DNA from: an uncultured Bilophila sp.
Lineage (GTDB): Bacteria; Desulfobacterota; Desulfovibrionia; Desulfovibrionales; Desulfovibrionaceae
DNA length: 34,442 nt
NCBI GenBank assembly: GCA_902373525.1
Contig: CABKMN010000021.1
Coordinates: forward strand, 1-34,442
Direction: 5' to 3'
Shown here: positions 1 through 7,472 of the stretch, in pieces
Layout of the letters: every line of letters starts with the position of its first letter
Position numbering within the stretch: the stretch's first letter is position 1
Notes under the pieces: model-generated
Told to the model about the DNA's origin: nothing
Seen by the model: the letters and a program-made list of their open reading frames with translations, nothing else
Databases searched by the model: none
Position numbers and translations under genes: made by a program

Positions 1-5
1 GGTTT

Positions 6-60
6 GGAGGGGGGAAGGGGGACCTTTCTCCAGAAAGGTCCCCCTTCCCCCCTCCAATCT
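6..60 (+). terminator. Long perfect hairpin with T-tract (terminator, repeat-family copy 1)
   Basis: Positions 6-29 pair perfectly with 32-55 (24 bp) around the core ACCTTTCT-CC-AGAAAGGT, followed by AATCTTTTTAT. The T-run is on the plus strand, so it would end a plus-strand transcript entering from the left. It also lies directly after the stop of the minus-strand phosphomannomutase gene at 63 and may act both ways. The same core recurs near 4882, 7427, 13464 and, decayed, 32803. Confidence 0.8.
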
Positions 61-62
61 TT

Positions 63-1424
63 TTATTTCGCCTCGGCTTCCTCAATCCACCGCTTCAGCG
101 GCGTCTCCATCTCCTTGCGGATGGCGGCGAGGGCTTCGGCGCTGTCGGCCTCAAAACGGGTGACGAGGACGGGCTGGGTGTTGGACGCGCGGACGAGCCC
201 CCAGCCGTGGGGGAAGTTCACGCGCGCGCCGTCGAGCTCGATGGTGTCGTAGAGGGCGCGGAAATGGGCCTTCACCTTCTCGACCACGGCGAACTTCGCG
301 GCGTCGGGGCAGGGGATGTTGATTTCGCGGGTGGCGAAGGACGGCGGCCAGCCGGGAAGATCGGTCATGGGCTTGTCCTGCGCGGCGAAGAGGGACACGA
401 ACCGGGCGGAACCGTAGATCGCGTCGTCGAAGCCGTACCACTTGTCCGCAAAGAACATGTGCCCGGACATCTCGCCCGCCAGCGGCGAACCGACTTCCTG
501 CATCTTGGCCTTGATGATGGAATGGCCGGTGGTCCACATCATGGGGGTCCCGCCGTGCGCCTTGATGTCGGCGAAGAGGCGGCTGGAGCACTTCACGTCC
601 GCGATGACCGTGGAACCGGGCTTGCGGGTCAGCAGCTCGCGGGCGTAGAGCGAGAGCACCTCGTCCCCGAAGAGCAGACGTCCTTCGGGATCGACGATGC
701 CGAGACGGTCCGCGTCGCCGTCAAGGCCGATGCCGAGGTCGGCCTTCTCCGCCTTCACGCGCGCCTTGAGCGCCTCCATGTTGGCTTCCACCACCGGATC
801 GGGGTGATGGTTGGGGAAGTCGCCGTCCGGCTCGCAGAACATGGGAACGACCGTCGCGCCGAGCTTGGTGAGGATGTCGGCGCAGATTTCGCCGCCCGCG
901 CCGTTGCCGCCGTCGAGCACCACCTTGACCGGGCGGGCCAGTTTGAAGCGCCCGAGGATGTCTTCCTTGTAGGTGGGGATGATGTCGAGGCGGGAGGCCG
1001 TCCCGGAACCCTTGGCGAACGAGCCTTCCTCGAAGAGGGCGCGGATTTTCTGGATTTCTTCGCCGTGGATGGTGGACTGTCCGGCCCAGACCTTGAACCC
1101 GTTGTATTCCGGCGGGTTGTGGCTGGCGGTGATCATGATGCCGCCCTGCCGGTTGAGGTGCTTGACCGCGAAATAGAGCGCCGGGGTGGGCACCATGCCG
1201 ATGCTGACCACGTCCACGCCGGTGGACAGGAGCCCTTCCACGACGGCGTCGTGGTAGGCGGGCGAGGAGTGGCGGCAATCGTAGCCGATGACCGCGCTGT
1301 GGATGCCTCTTCCGCCCAGATACGTGCCGCAGGCTTTCCCGAGGCGGGTTACCCATTCGGCGTTGAAGTCCTTGTCGACGACACCACGAATATCATAGGC
1401 GCGAAATACGTTGCCTGCGTTCAT
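63..1424 (-). CDS. Phosphomannomutase / phosphoglucomutase (AlgC/ManB family)
   Basis: A 453-residue cytoplasmic alpha-D-phosphohexomutase that interconverts the 1- and 6-phosphates of mannose or glucose, supplying GDP-mannose and other sugar nucleotides for envelope polysaccharide. All family landmarks are visible: the phosphoserine loop TASHNP (Ser101), the magnesium loop DGDADR (235-240) and the sugar-recognition loop GEMSGH (317-322). Length is normal for the family. The ATG at 1424 is preferred over an upstream extension because GGAGGAAGA lies just before it and the protein then opens with the typical NVFRAYDIRG. A good promoter lies at 1585-1613, leaving a leader of about 150 nt. The gene is divergent from hflK. 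Mannose versus glucose preference cannot be read from sequence, as such enzymes are usually dual. Confidence 0.93.
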   Translation of the reverse strand: MNAGNVFRAYDIRGVVDKDFNAEWVTRLGKACGTYLGGRGIHSAVIGYDCRHSSPAYHDAVVEGLLSTGVDVVSIGMVPTPALYFAVKHLNRQGGIMITASHNPPEYNGFKVWAGQSTIHGEEIQKIRALFEEGSFAKGSGTASRLDIIPTYKEDILGRFKLARPVKVVLDGGNGAGGEICADILTKLGATVVPMFCEPDGDFPNHHPDPVVEANMEALKARVKAEKADLGIGLDGDADRLGIVDPEGRLLFGDEVLSLYARELLTRKPGSTVIADVKCSSRLFADIKAHGGTPMMWTTGHSIIKAKMQEVGSPLAGEMSGHMFFADKWYGFDDAIYGSARFVSLFAAQDKPMTDLPGWPPSFATREINIPCPDAAKFAVVEKVKAHFRALYDTIELDGARVNFPHGWGLVRASNTQPVLVTRFEADSAEALAAIRKEMETPLKRWIEEAEAK

Positions 1425-1584
1425 TCTTCCTCCGAATGCGGTGGCGTCCGGTGCATGCCCGCAAACGGAAACAGCGGTGCCTGCGGACGCGTTCCGCGAT
1501 GCTGTGCGCTCGTGCGCGGCCGTACAAGAACTGCCGGAGCGGAGCGCCGATAAGAAGTATAAGACGTTTTTACCGTCATAAACA

Positions 1585-1613
1585 ATTATAGCAGACCCCG
1601 CCCCCGTCCGCAA
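1585..1613 (-). promoter_or_regulatory. Sigma-70-type promoter for the phosphohexomutase gene
   Basis: Read on the minus strand: TTGCGG (1608-1613), a 17-bp spacer, and a perfect TATAAT (1585-1590). Transcription would start near 1578, giving a leader of about 150 nt. Only sequence match supports it. Confidence 0.6.
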
Positions 1614-1727
1614 ATGAGAAGGAGGGGCGCTTTCGCAGAGTGGCGCCGGGGCATTGCGTCCGTTTCCGTCCACAGGAGAGCCTATGTCGGGAACGTGGTG
1701 CTTTTACAAGAAAAAAACTAAGTGAAC

Positions 1728-1756
1728 TTGACCGCCTGTGCTGAATGCCCTATATT
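1728..1756 (+). promoter_or_regulatory. Sigma-70-type promoter for hflKC
   Basis: TTGACC (1728-1733), a 17-bp spacer and TATATT (1751-1756), each 5 of 6 to consensus. It would start a leader of about 160 nt before hflK. The 498-base gap 1425-1922 between the divergent genes otherwise holds only this promoter, the opposite one at 1585-1613 and the hairpin at 1859-1889. Confidence 0.65.
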
Positions 1757-1858
1757 TTGGATACTCTGAATCCATTCCTGAACGACGGCCGCGCGTAGTC
1801 GGTTTCCGTCCGGAAGGGTGGATTTGCCCCCCTCCGAAGGGAGCTAGCGATGCCCGGT

Positions 1859-1889
1859 CGTGCCGGAGTCCCTCGCGTGTTCCGGCACG
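1859..1889 (+). promoter_or_regulatory. Leader hairpin upstream of hflK
   Basis: CGTGCCGGA (1859-1867) pairs perfectly with TCCGGCACG (1881-1889), closing a 13-nt loop. It lies about 33 nt before the hflK start codon and has no T-tract, so it is a leader structure and not a terminator. It could shield the message or affect translation; no known regulatory RNA is recognised. Confidence 0.5.
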
Positions 1890-1922
1890 GAGGAGTTTTT
1901 CTGGCCATAATAAGGAACCTTG

Positions 1923-3122
1923 ATGAACTGGGACTGGGACAAGCTCCAAGAGAAGCGGCAGAGGCAGAACTGGGGTAACAATACCGACAACAACGGCAAT
2001 AACGGCAACAACAGAGATCAGGAGCCGTCCTATGACGGCGGCGGAAAGGGGCCGGATTACGACAAGTTGTCCGACGCCTTCAAGCGACTGCCCCATCTCT
2101 CCACGCCTTCCGGCGGCAAGGTGAAGTGGATTCTCCTCGCGCTGGTCGGCGTATGGCTGCTTTCCGGCATCTATATCGTCAATCCCGATGAGGAGGGCGT
2201 GGTCCTGCGTTTCGGCAAGTACGTGCGTACGGTCGGAGCCGGGCCGCATTATGCCCTGCCTTTCCCCATAGAAACCGTCTACAAGCCCAAGGTCACGCAG
2301 GTTCAGCGCGTTGAGGTCGGGTTCCGGTCCGTCGCGCAGGGGCGGACGTTCCAGCAGGGCGCGAACCGTTCCCTGCCCGAAGAGGCCTCCATGCTCACGG
2401 GCGACGAGAACATCGTCAACGTGCAGTTCAGCGTGCAGTACCAGATCAAGAACCCGGTGGAATACCTGTTCAATGTGACGAATCAGGCCGCCGTGGTCAA
2501 GAACGCCGCCGAAGCCGCCATGCGCGAAGTCATCGGCAACAGCCTCATCGATTCGGCCCTGACCGACGGCAAGCTGCAAATCCAGACCGAGGCCACGCAG
2601 CTGTTGCAGGAAATCCTCGACCGCTACAAGGTCGGCGTGCGCGTCATCGCGGTCCAGCTTCAGGACGTGCATCCGCCCAAGGAAGTCAGCGACGCCTTCA
2701 AGGACGTGGCCAGCGCCCGCGAGGACAAGAGCCGCATCATCAACGAAGCCGAGGCCTACCGCAACGAACTCATCCCCAAGGCGCGCGGTCTCGCCGCCGA
2801 GGTGGAGAACAAGGCGCAGGCCTATAAGGAAACCCGCATCCGCAATGCCGAGGGCGAAGCCACCCGCTTCCTCGCGCTCCTCAAGGAGTACGAGCAGGCC
2901 AGGGACGTCACGGAGCAGCGTTTGTATCTTGAAGCCATGGAAGACATTCTCAGCCGTCCCGGCATGGACAAGCTCATTCTCCCCAAGGACGCCGCCGACC
3001 GTGCGCTGCCGTTGCTGCCGCTCATGCAGTCCGCGCCGTCCGCCGCGAAGATCGTCCCGCAATCCTCTTCCGAGCCCCGGCATACGGAAGCAACCCTGAG
3101 CAGCCCGAGGGGGAACAACTGA
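1923..3122 (+). CDS. hflK: HflK, SPFH-domain membrane protease modulator
   Basis: A 399-residue protein expected to form, with HflC, the large inner-membrane SPFH complex that encloses and restrains the FtsH protease. The N-terminus is hydrophilic and Asn/Gly-rich (about 17-45), a single membrane segment spans about 69-86 (starting WILLALVGVW), and the SPFH/Band-7 domain follows with a charged Glu/Ala/Arg-rich coiled coil. The ATG at 1923 is chosen because AAGGAA (1912-1917) is well spaced to it; an in-frame TTG at 1920 directly precedes it. The stop overlaps the first base of the hflC start (TGATG), indicating translational coupling. Family, order and partner all agree. Confidence 0.93.
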   Translation: MNWDWDKLQEKRQRQNWGNNTDNNGNNGNNRDQEPSYDGGGKGPDYDKLSDAFKRLPHLSTPSGGKVKWILLALVGVWLLSGIYIVNPDEEGVVLRFGKYVRTVGAGPHYALPFPIETVYKPKVTQVQRVEVGFRSVAQGRTFQQGANRSLPEEASMLTGDENIVNVQFSVQYQIKNPVEYLFNVTNQAAVVKNAAEAAMREVIGNSLIDSALTDGKLQIQTEATQLLQEILDRYKVGVRVIAVQLQDVHPPKEVSDAFKDVASAREDKSRIINEAEAYRNELIPKARGLAAEVENKAQAYKETRIRNAEGEATRFLALLKEYEQARDVTEQRLYLEAMEDILSRPGMDKLILPKDAADRALPLLPLMQSAPSAAKIVPQSSSEPRHTEATLSSPRGNN

Positions 3123-3970
3123 TGGAAAAGCGTTTTCCCTTTCTGATCGGACTCGTCATCGTGCTGGTGCTGATCGGTTCGCAATGCGTCTTCGTGGTCA
3201 ACCAGACCGAAAAGGCGCTGGTCATTCAGCTCGGCGATCCCGTGGACAGGGTGTACGGCCCCGGCCTGCACTTCAAGATTCCGCTCATTCAAACCGTGGT
3301 CCGTTTCGACGCCCGCGTATTAGATTATGAAGCCAGGGCCGCAGAGGCCTTGACCAGCGACAAAAAGACCATAGTTCTCGATAACTACGCTCGATGGCGG
3401 ATCATCGATCCCTTGCAGTTCTACAGATCGGTGCGCACGATTCCGGGGGCTCAGGCCCGTCTTGACGACGTCGTCTATTCTCAGTTGCGCGCCCAGGTTG
3501 GTCGGCACAGCCTGACCGAGGTCGTCTCGAGCAAACGCAGCGGCATCATGGCCGACGTGACCCGCCGCGCTTCCGACATCATGAAGGAATACGGTATTGA
3601 AGTGGTCGACGTGCGCATCAAGCGCACCGACCTGCCCGCCGAGAACCAGCGGGCCATTTTCGGAAGAATGCGGGCCGAGCGCGAGCGTCAGGCCAAGCAG
3701 TACCGGTCCGAAGGTGTCGAAGAAGCGACCAAACTCCGTTCCGATGCAGACAGGGAACGGGCCGTCATATTGGCAGAGGCAAATCGCCGTTCATCCGTCA
3801 TTCGCGGTGAGGGCGACGCTACGGCAGCACGGGTCTTTGCGGAAGCTTTTTCCCGCGATCCGAACTTTTACAAGTTTCAGCGCGGGCTTGAAGCGCTCAA
3901 GAAGAGCTTCGAGCAAAATACCCGCATCGTGATTACCAATGATGATCCTTTCCTCGCCCCCATCAGATAA
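3122..3970 (+). CDS. hflC: HflC, SPFH-domain membrane protease modulator
   Basis: A 282-residue partner of HflK. An N-terminal membrane anchor (about residues 5-26, FPFLIGLVIVLVLIG) is followed by the SPFH/Band-7 domain and an Ala/Glu/Arg coiled coil (about 180-240, with the REGxxEATxLR-like pattern of the family). It would sit in the inner membrane with most of its mass in the periplasm. The start codon shares one base with the hflK stop, so the two are co-translated. The gene ends 24 bp before the CI-like regulator, which may be read through. Confidence 0.93.
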   Translation: MEKRFPFLIGLVIVLVLIGSQCVFVVNQTEKALVIQLGDPVDRVYGPGLHFKIPLIQTVVRFDARVLDYEARAAEALTSDKKTIVLDNYARWRIIDPLQFYRSVRTIPGAQARLDDVVYSQLRAQVGRHSLTEVVSSKRSGIMADVTRRASDIMKEYGIEVVDVRIKRTDLPAENQRAIFGRMRAERERQAKQYRSEGVEEATKLRSDADRERAVILAEANRRSSVIRGEGDATAARVFAEAFSRDPNFYKFQRGLEALKKSFEQNTRIVITNDDPFLAPIR

Positions 3971-3994
3971 CCCCGGGGGTATGGAGTTACTTCA

Positions 3995-4690
3995 ATGACG
4001 TTTTTTCAGGAAGTGTATGACCGCATCCGTTGTGCGACGAATGCCAGAACCCAGACGGAACTGGCGGCCGTGCTTGAAATCCGGCAGTCGAGCATTTCGG
4101 ACGCGAAACGTCGGAATTCGATTCCTTCCGACTGGTATATGAAGCTGTTCGAGAAGTTCGGGCTCAACCCGGACTGGATCAAGAGCGGCACGGGCCCCAT
4201 GTTTCTCAAGATCGATCAGGTGTACACGCCGGTCGAAGGGCCGCCGGAAGGGTTCCATGAGGAACCCGCCCACTACGCGGACCCCAACGCCATCAGCAGC
4301 CTGGTCAAGGTGTACTCCACCGAGTGCGCCTATGAAGAGGGGCAGCCCGCTCCCGAGTTGCAGACTTCCGGCAAGATCGCCTTGCCGCAGGCCTACGTCA
4401 ACGCGCAGACGCTGGTGTTCCGCATCGAGTCGGACTCCTTCGCCCCGCTGATCCGCCGGGGAGCCCATGTCGGGGTGGACACGTCGCGCACGCATCCCAT
4501 TTCCGGCGAAATCTACGCCGTATTCATGCCGCACGAGGGCGTGGCGCTCAAGCGCCTGTTTCTCGACGGCGATCAGGACCGGTTCATCCTCCGGACGGAG
4601 CAGCCCGCCCACCCCGGCGTGGCCCTGCTTCCGCAGGATTGCCCGGAGCGTATCCTCGGCAGGGTGTCGTGGGTATTGCAGAACGTATAG
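3995..4690 (+). CDS. CI/LexA-like repressor: phage-type HTH plus S24 peptidase-like domain
   Basis: A 231-residue regulator. Residues 1-70 resemble the phage CI-type helix-turn-helix domain (TQTELAAVLEIRQSSISDAK contains the HTH). Residues about 125-231 match the LexA/CI self-cleavage fold. Ser148 in ESDSF and Lys186 in GVALKRL lie 38 apart, the spacing of the LexA catalytic dyad, although the usual GDSM is changed to SDSF. Whether it self-cleaves is therefore open. The start has GGAG 8 nt upstream. It lies 24 bp after hflC with no clear terminator between, so co-transcription with hflKC is possible. No phage genes are nearby; this looks like a resident stress or prophage-type regulator. Confidence 0.85.
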   Translation: MTFFQEVYDRIRCATNARTQTELAAVLEIRQSSISDAKRRNSIPSDWYMKLFEKFGLNPDWIKSGTGPMFLKIDQVYTPVEGPPEGFHEEPAHYADPNAISSLVKVYSTECAYEEGQPAPELQTSGKIALPQAYVNAQTLVFRIESDSFAPLIRRGAHVGVDTSRTHPISGEIYAVFMPHEGVALKRLFLDGDQDRFILRTEQPAHPGVALLPQDCPERILGRVSWVLQNV

Positions 4691-4705
4691 GACAAAAAGA
4701 AAACC

Positions 4706-4741
4706 GGGGGAGGACGCTTTCGGCAAAAGGCGTCCTTCCCC
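4706..4741. terminator. Stem-loop after the CI-like regulator gene
   Basis: GGGGGAGGACGC (4706-4717) pairs with GCGTCCTTCCCC (4730-4741) with one G-U pair, and the stem can extend three more pairs inward. There is no plus-strand T-run; an A-rich stretch lies on its left (AAAAAGAAAA, 4694-4703). It is placed 16 bases after the stop, so it is a likely weak or factor-assisted terminator. Confidence 0.4.
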
Positions 4742-4881
4742 GCCCCACCCGCAAGACGTTGACCGCATCGAATCCCCGTTCGCCGCTTGTTCCGCAGTCG
4801 GAAAAGGCACCCGGGAATACGGAGGACGGGGATTCGGCCGGGGGAAACGCGGATGGGTGCGGGCCGCACCGGCAGATTTGA

Positions 4882-4913
4882 GGAAGGGGGCTTTCTTCAG
4901 AAAGCCCCCTTCC
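4882..4913. repeat. Hairpin repeat-family copy 2 (before mltB)
   Basis: A 15-bp perfect stem, 4882-4896 with 4899-4913, with core GGGGGCTTTCT-TC-AGAAAGCCCCC, followed by GATCTTC. This is the same core and AATCTT-like tail as the copies at 6-60 and 13464-13519. Here it lies between two plus-strand genes, 15 bases before the ribosome-binding site of the lytic transglycosylase gene. Confidence 0.6.
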
Positions 4914-4941
4914 CCGATCTTCAACGACAGGAGACGAGTTT

Positions 4942-5964
4942 TTGAATACCTCAGTGATGCGGCGCGGCCTGTGCGCCGTTTTGCTTTTGTTGGCCTTGGC
5001 GGCTTCGGGATGCGGGCAGAACCGGATCGTGTACGCCCAGCCGGACGCGGGGCAGCCGACGCGGCAGGCTCCCCGGTTTCCGTCCTATCAGGGCGGCTAC
5101 ACCACCGGGACGATCCCGGCGCAGTGGGTGCCGCTGTACCAGCGTCTGCGCTCGGACGGGCTGGACGGGCCGGACTTGCCGGTGCTGTTCGCCTCGATGG
5201 GCATGCCGTCGCAGGACCCGATGGGTCGCAAGATCAAGGAACTGTACACCCGCGCCTTCGCCCCGAAGCCGACAAGGCCCGTGAAGCCGACGAAACCGGG
5301 CAAGCCGAAGCCGCTGGTGTACCCCGGCGTGATCACGCCGGAAAACGTGGAAAAATGCCGGGCGTTCCTTGAGGCCAACAAGGCCGCGTTCGACTACGCC
5401 GAGCGCACGTTCGGCGTGCCCCGCCAGATCGCCGTTTCGCTCCTGTTCGTGGAAACCCGTCTGGGGACGTTTCTGGGCAAGGAAAAGGCGTTTTACACGC
5501 TGGCGAGCATGGCCTCCTCACGCCGTCCCGAAGCCATTTCCGGCTACGTGGCGCAGCTCCCCGGCGCCACGGCCCCGGACCGGCTCGGGTGGATTCAGAC
5601 CCGCATGGAGCAGCGTTCGGACTGGGCCTACAAGGAACTCGTCGCCCTGCTGAAAAACCTCCGTTCGTCCGGGGAGGACCCGCTGGTCATGCCGGGGTCG
5701 ATCTACGGGGCCATCGGGCTGTGCCAGTTCATGCCCACCAACATCGGCCATTACGGGGCCGACGGCAACGGGGACGGCGTGGTCAACCTGTTCACCGTGC
5801 CCGACGCCGTGTCGAGCCTGTCCAATTATCTCGCGAAGCACGGCTGGAACAAGGCCGCCACCCGCGCCCAGAAGCAGAAGGTGATCAAGAGCTACAACCG
5901 CATCGACATCTACGCCAATACGATTCTCGGCCTTGCGGAGGCTCAGGGCTACAGGGCGGAATGA
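4942..5964 (+). CDS. mltB: Membrane-bound lytic murein transglycosylase B-like lipoprotein
   Basis: A 340-residue predicted lipoprotein that would cleave peptidoglycan glycan strands non-hydrolytically, forming 1,6-anhydromuramic ends. The signal peptide ends in the lipobox LAASGC (Cys24). After a Pro/Lys-rich linker (about 107-125) comes the GH103/SLT_2 domain. Glu171 in LFVETRLG is the expected catalytic acid, and YGAIGLCQFMPTN followed by DGNGDGVVNL is the classic MltB substrate region. The TTG at 4942 is chosen because AGGAG lies 7-8 nt upstream; the GTG and ATG five codons later are too far from it. A terminator follows directly. Confidence 0.9.
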   Translation: MNTSVMRRGLCAVLLLLALAASGCGQNRIVYAQPDAGQPTRQAPRFPSYQGGYTTGTIPAQWVPLYQRLRSDGLDGPDLPVLFASMGMPSQDPMGRKIKELYTRAFAPKPTRPVKPTKPGKPKPLVYPGVITPENVEKCRAFLEANKAAFDYAERTFGVPRQIAVSLLFVETRLGTFLGKEKAFYTLASMASSRRPEAISGYVAQLPGATAPDRLGWIQTRMEQRSDWAYKELVALLKNLRSSGEDPLVMPGSIYGAIGLCQFMPTNIGHYGADGNGDGVVNLFTVPDAVSSLSNYLAKHGWNKAATRAQKQKVIKSYNRIDIYANTILGLAEAQGYRAE

Positions 5965-5996
5965 CGTTCTCCCCCGCCCGGACGGGGACGTTTTTT
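5964..5996 (+). terminator. Terminator after mltB
   Basis: CCCCG (5972-5976) pairs with CGGGG (5983-5987), extended by an outer ACGT/ACGT pair set (5964-5967 with 5988-5991) across a bulge, followed by six T (5991-5996). It overlaps the mltB stop codon. Confidence 0.6.
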
Positions 5997-6054
5997 GTCT
6001 CTTCACGAAACCGTGCGTATCCGTTCGCCGGAACGTCACGGAAGCGGCGTATCG

Positions 6055-6088
6055 GTTGGCCTGTCTCTGACGACAGGCCAACTTTTTT
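6055..6088 (+). terminator. Strong intrinsic terminator directly in front of the metallophosphoesterase gene (possible attenuator)
   Basis: GTTGGCCTGTC (6055-6065) pairs perfectly with GACAGGCCAAC (6072-6082), loop of six, then TTTTTT (6083-6088). Only 12 bases separate the T-run from the ATG at 6101, and the ribosome-binding site (AGGGAG) begins within them. mltB already has its own terminator, so this one would control entry into the next gene. A weak promoter candidate, TTGTCT (5995-6000), 17 bp, TATCCG (6018-6023), lies upstream of it. Confidence 0.8.
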
Positions 6089-6100
6089 AGGGAGAGTACA

Positions 6101-7264
6101 ATGAGGTATCGCGTTTCCGGCAGGCTGGTGAACAAGGGCATCCTGAGCGTTGCGGTCGCCCTGTTTCTGCTGCTGAGTCTGCTTGCGCCCGCACGGGCCG
6201 AATGGGTTCAACTGGTGTACACGTCCGACCAGCATTACGGGATCACCCGCAAGGCGTTCCGGGGGCTGGACAAGGTTTCCTCGCGTGAGGTCAATGCGGC
6301 GATGGTGCAGGCCATCAACGCGCTGCCGGGGAGCACGCTTCCCGAGGACGGCGGCGTCCGGGCCGGTCAGCCCGTGCTGTGGGCCGACGCGGTGATTTCC
6401 ACCGGGGACATCGCCAACCGCATGGAAGGCACCGACGAGCGCCTGATTCCCTCGGCCACGGAGTGCTGGAGTCTGTTCGAGAAGCAGTACGTCAACGGCG
6501 TTTCGATCACAAACCGTGCGGGAGAGAAGGCCGACGTGCTGGCCGTCCCCGGCAACCATGACGTGACCAACGCCGTGGGCTTCTACAAGGCGATGACTCC
6601 GGCGCAGGACAACGGTTCGCTGCTCGCCATGTACAACCGTGCGAACAAGGCCTCGCTGACGCCCGAAACGTTCGACGTGAAGCGGGACAAGGTCTTTCTG
6701 AACCGCGAATACGGCGGCGTGCGCCTGCTTTTCGTGCAGATGTGGCCCGACGGCGCGGCCCGGACATGGCTCGAAGGCCAGTTGTCCGAGGTACCTTCCG
6801 GGGAGCCGGTGCTGCTGTTCACCCACGACCAGCCGGACATTGAGGCCAAGCACCTCCTCAATCCCAACGGCTCCGGGGACATCAACGCGAAGGACGGGTT
6901 CGAGAATCTGGTTTCCGACGTGTCCAGCGTCGCCTCGTCCAAGGAAATCCCCGTCAGGGAACACCGCGAACTGGCGGCGTTCCTCAAGAAACACCCCGCC
7001 ATCGTCGCGTATTTCCACGGCAACGAGAACTACAACGAATTCTACACATGGGGCGGACCGGACAACGACATCGCCGTGCCCGTGTTCCGGGTGGACTCCC
7101 CCATGAAGGGCAACGAGTCCGGCAAGGACGAAACGCGCCTCTCGTTCCAGTTGGTAAGCCTTGATACCGAGGCCCGGAAGATGACCGTGCGCGAAGTGCT
7201 CTGGAACGCCGATCCCAAGCGCCCCGCGATCGCATGGGGCGAAAGCCGGACCATCGGCTTTTAA
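6101..7264 (+). CDS. Secreted calcineurin-like metallophosphoesterase
   Basis: A 387-residue exported protein. A long n-region and hydrophobic stretch (about 14-30) end at APARA, with likely cleavage after Ala33. The mature part carries the metallophosphoesterase motifs in order: SDQHYG (Asp43, His45), STGDIANR (Asp103), PGNHDV (Asn152, His153), FTHDQ (near 243) and a final AYFHGNEN in place of the usual GHxH. It should hold a two-metal centre and cleave a phosphoester in the periplasm or outside; the substrate is unknown. The start has GGGAG upstream. Its leader contains a strong terminator, so expression probably needs antitermination or conditional read-through. It shares no obvious function with its neighbours. 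Confidence 0.83.
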   Translation: MRYRVSGRLVNKGILSVAVALFLLLSLLAPARAEWVQLVYTSDQHYGITRKAFRGLDKVSSREVNAAMVQAINALPGSTLPEDGGVRAGQPVLWADAVISTGDIANRMEGTDERLIPSATECWSLFEKQYVNGVSITNRAGEKADVLAVPGNHDVTNAVGFYKAMTPAQDNGSLLAMYNRANKASLTPETFDVKRDKVFLNREYGGVRLLFVQMWPDGAARTWLEGQLSEVPSGEPVLLFTHDQPDIEAKHLLNPNGSGDINAKDGFENLVSDVSSVASSKEIPVREHRELAAFLKKHPAIVAYFHGNENYNEFYTWGGPDNDIAVPVFRVDSPMKGNESGKDETRLSFQLVSLDTEARKMTVREVLWNADPKRPAIAWGESRTIGF

Positions 7265-7316
7265 CGGACGGGCAGGAACGGAAGGAGCTCTTTCACCGGA
7301 ACGAACGTTCCTGAAA

Positions 7317-7349
7317 ACAGGCCGCCTGAACAACGTTTGGGCGGCCTGT
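7317..7349. terminator. Bidirectional terminator between convergent genes
   Basis: ACAGGCCGCC (7317-7326) region pairs with GGCGGCCTGT (7340-7349), about 10 bp with a 13-nt loop. Four A precede it, so the minus-strand transcript would end in a T-run. It lies between the stop of the phosphoesterase gene (7264) and that of the LIC12162-family gene (7473). Confidence 0.55.
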
Positions 7350-7426
7350 GTCGTCGGTTGTACGGAAAGGCGTACGTCAGGGATTCGATAAGGACGAAAG
7401 TTTTGGGAGGGATGGGGGTGGAGTTT

Positions 7427-7465
7427 GGGGAAGGGGACCTTTCTGGAGAAAGGTTCCCCTTCCCT
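7427..7465. repeat. Hairpin repeat-family copy 3
   Basis: GGGGAAGGGGACCTTTCT (7427-7444) pairs with AGAAAGGT...CCCCTTCCC (7447-7465) with one bulged T. It carries the same ACCTTTCT/AGAAAGGT core as the copies at 6, 4882 and 13464. It sits immediately after the stop of the minus-strand gene ending at 7473, the placement seen for copies 1 and 4. Confidence 0.65.
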
Positions 7466-7472
7466 TCCAACT

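Noticed and set aside
207..1553. Long plus-strand reading frame opposite the phosphohexomutase gene
   Set aside because: It is the antisense of a clearly conserved gene, has no recognisable domain and arises from high G+C codon bias.
1738..1923. Short frame in the hflK leader as a possible leader peptide
   Set aside because: It starts within the promoter region, before the likely transcription start, and has no ribosome-binding site.
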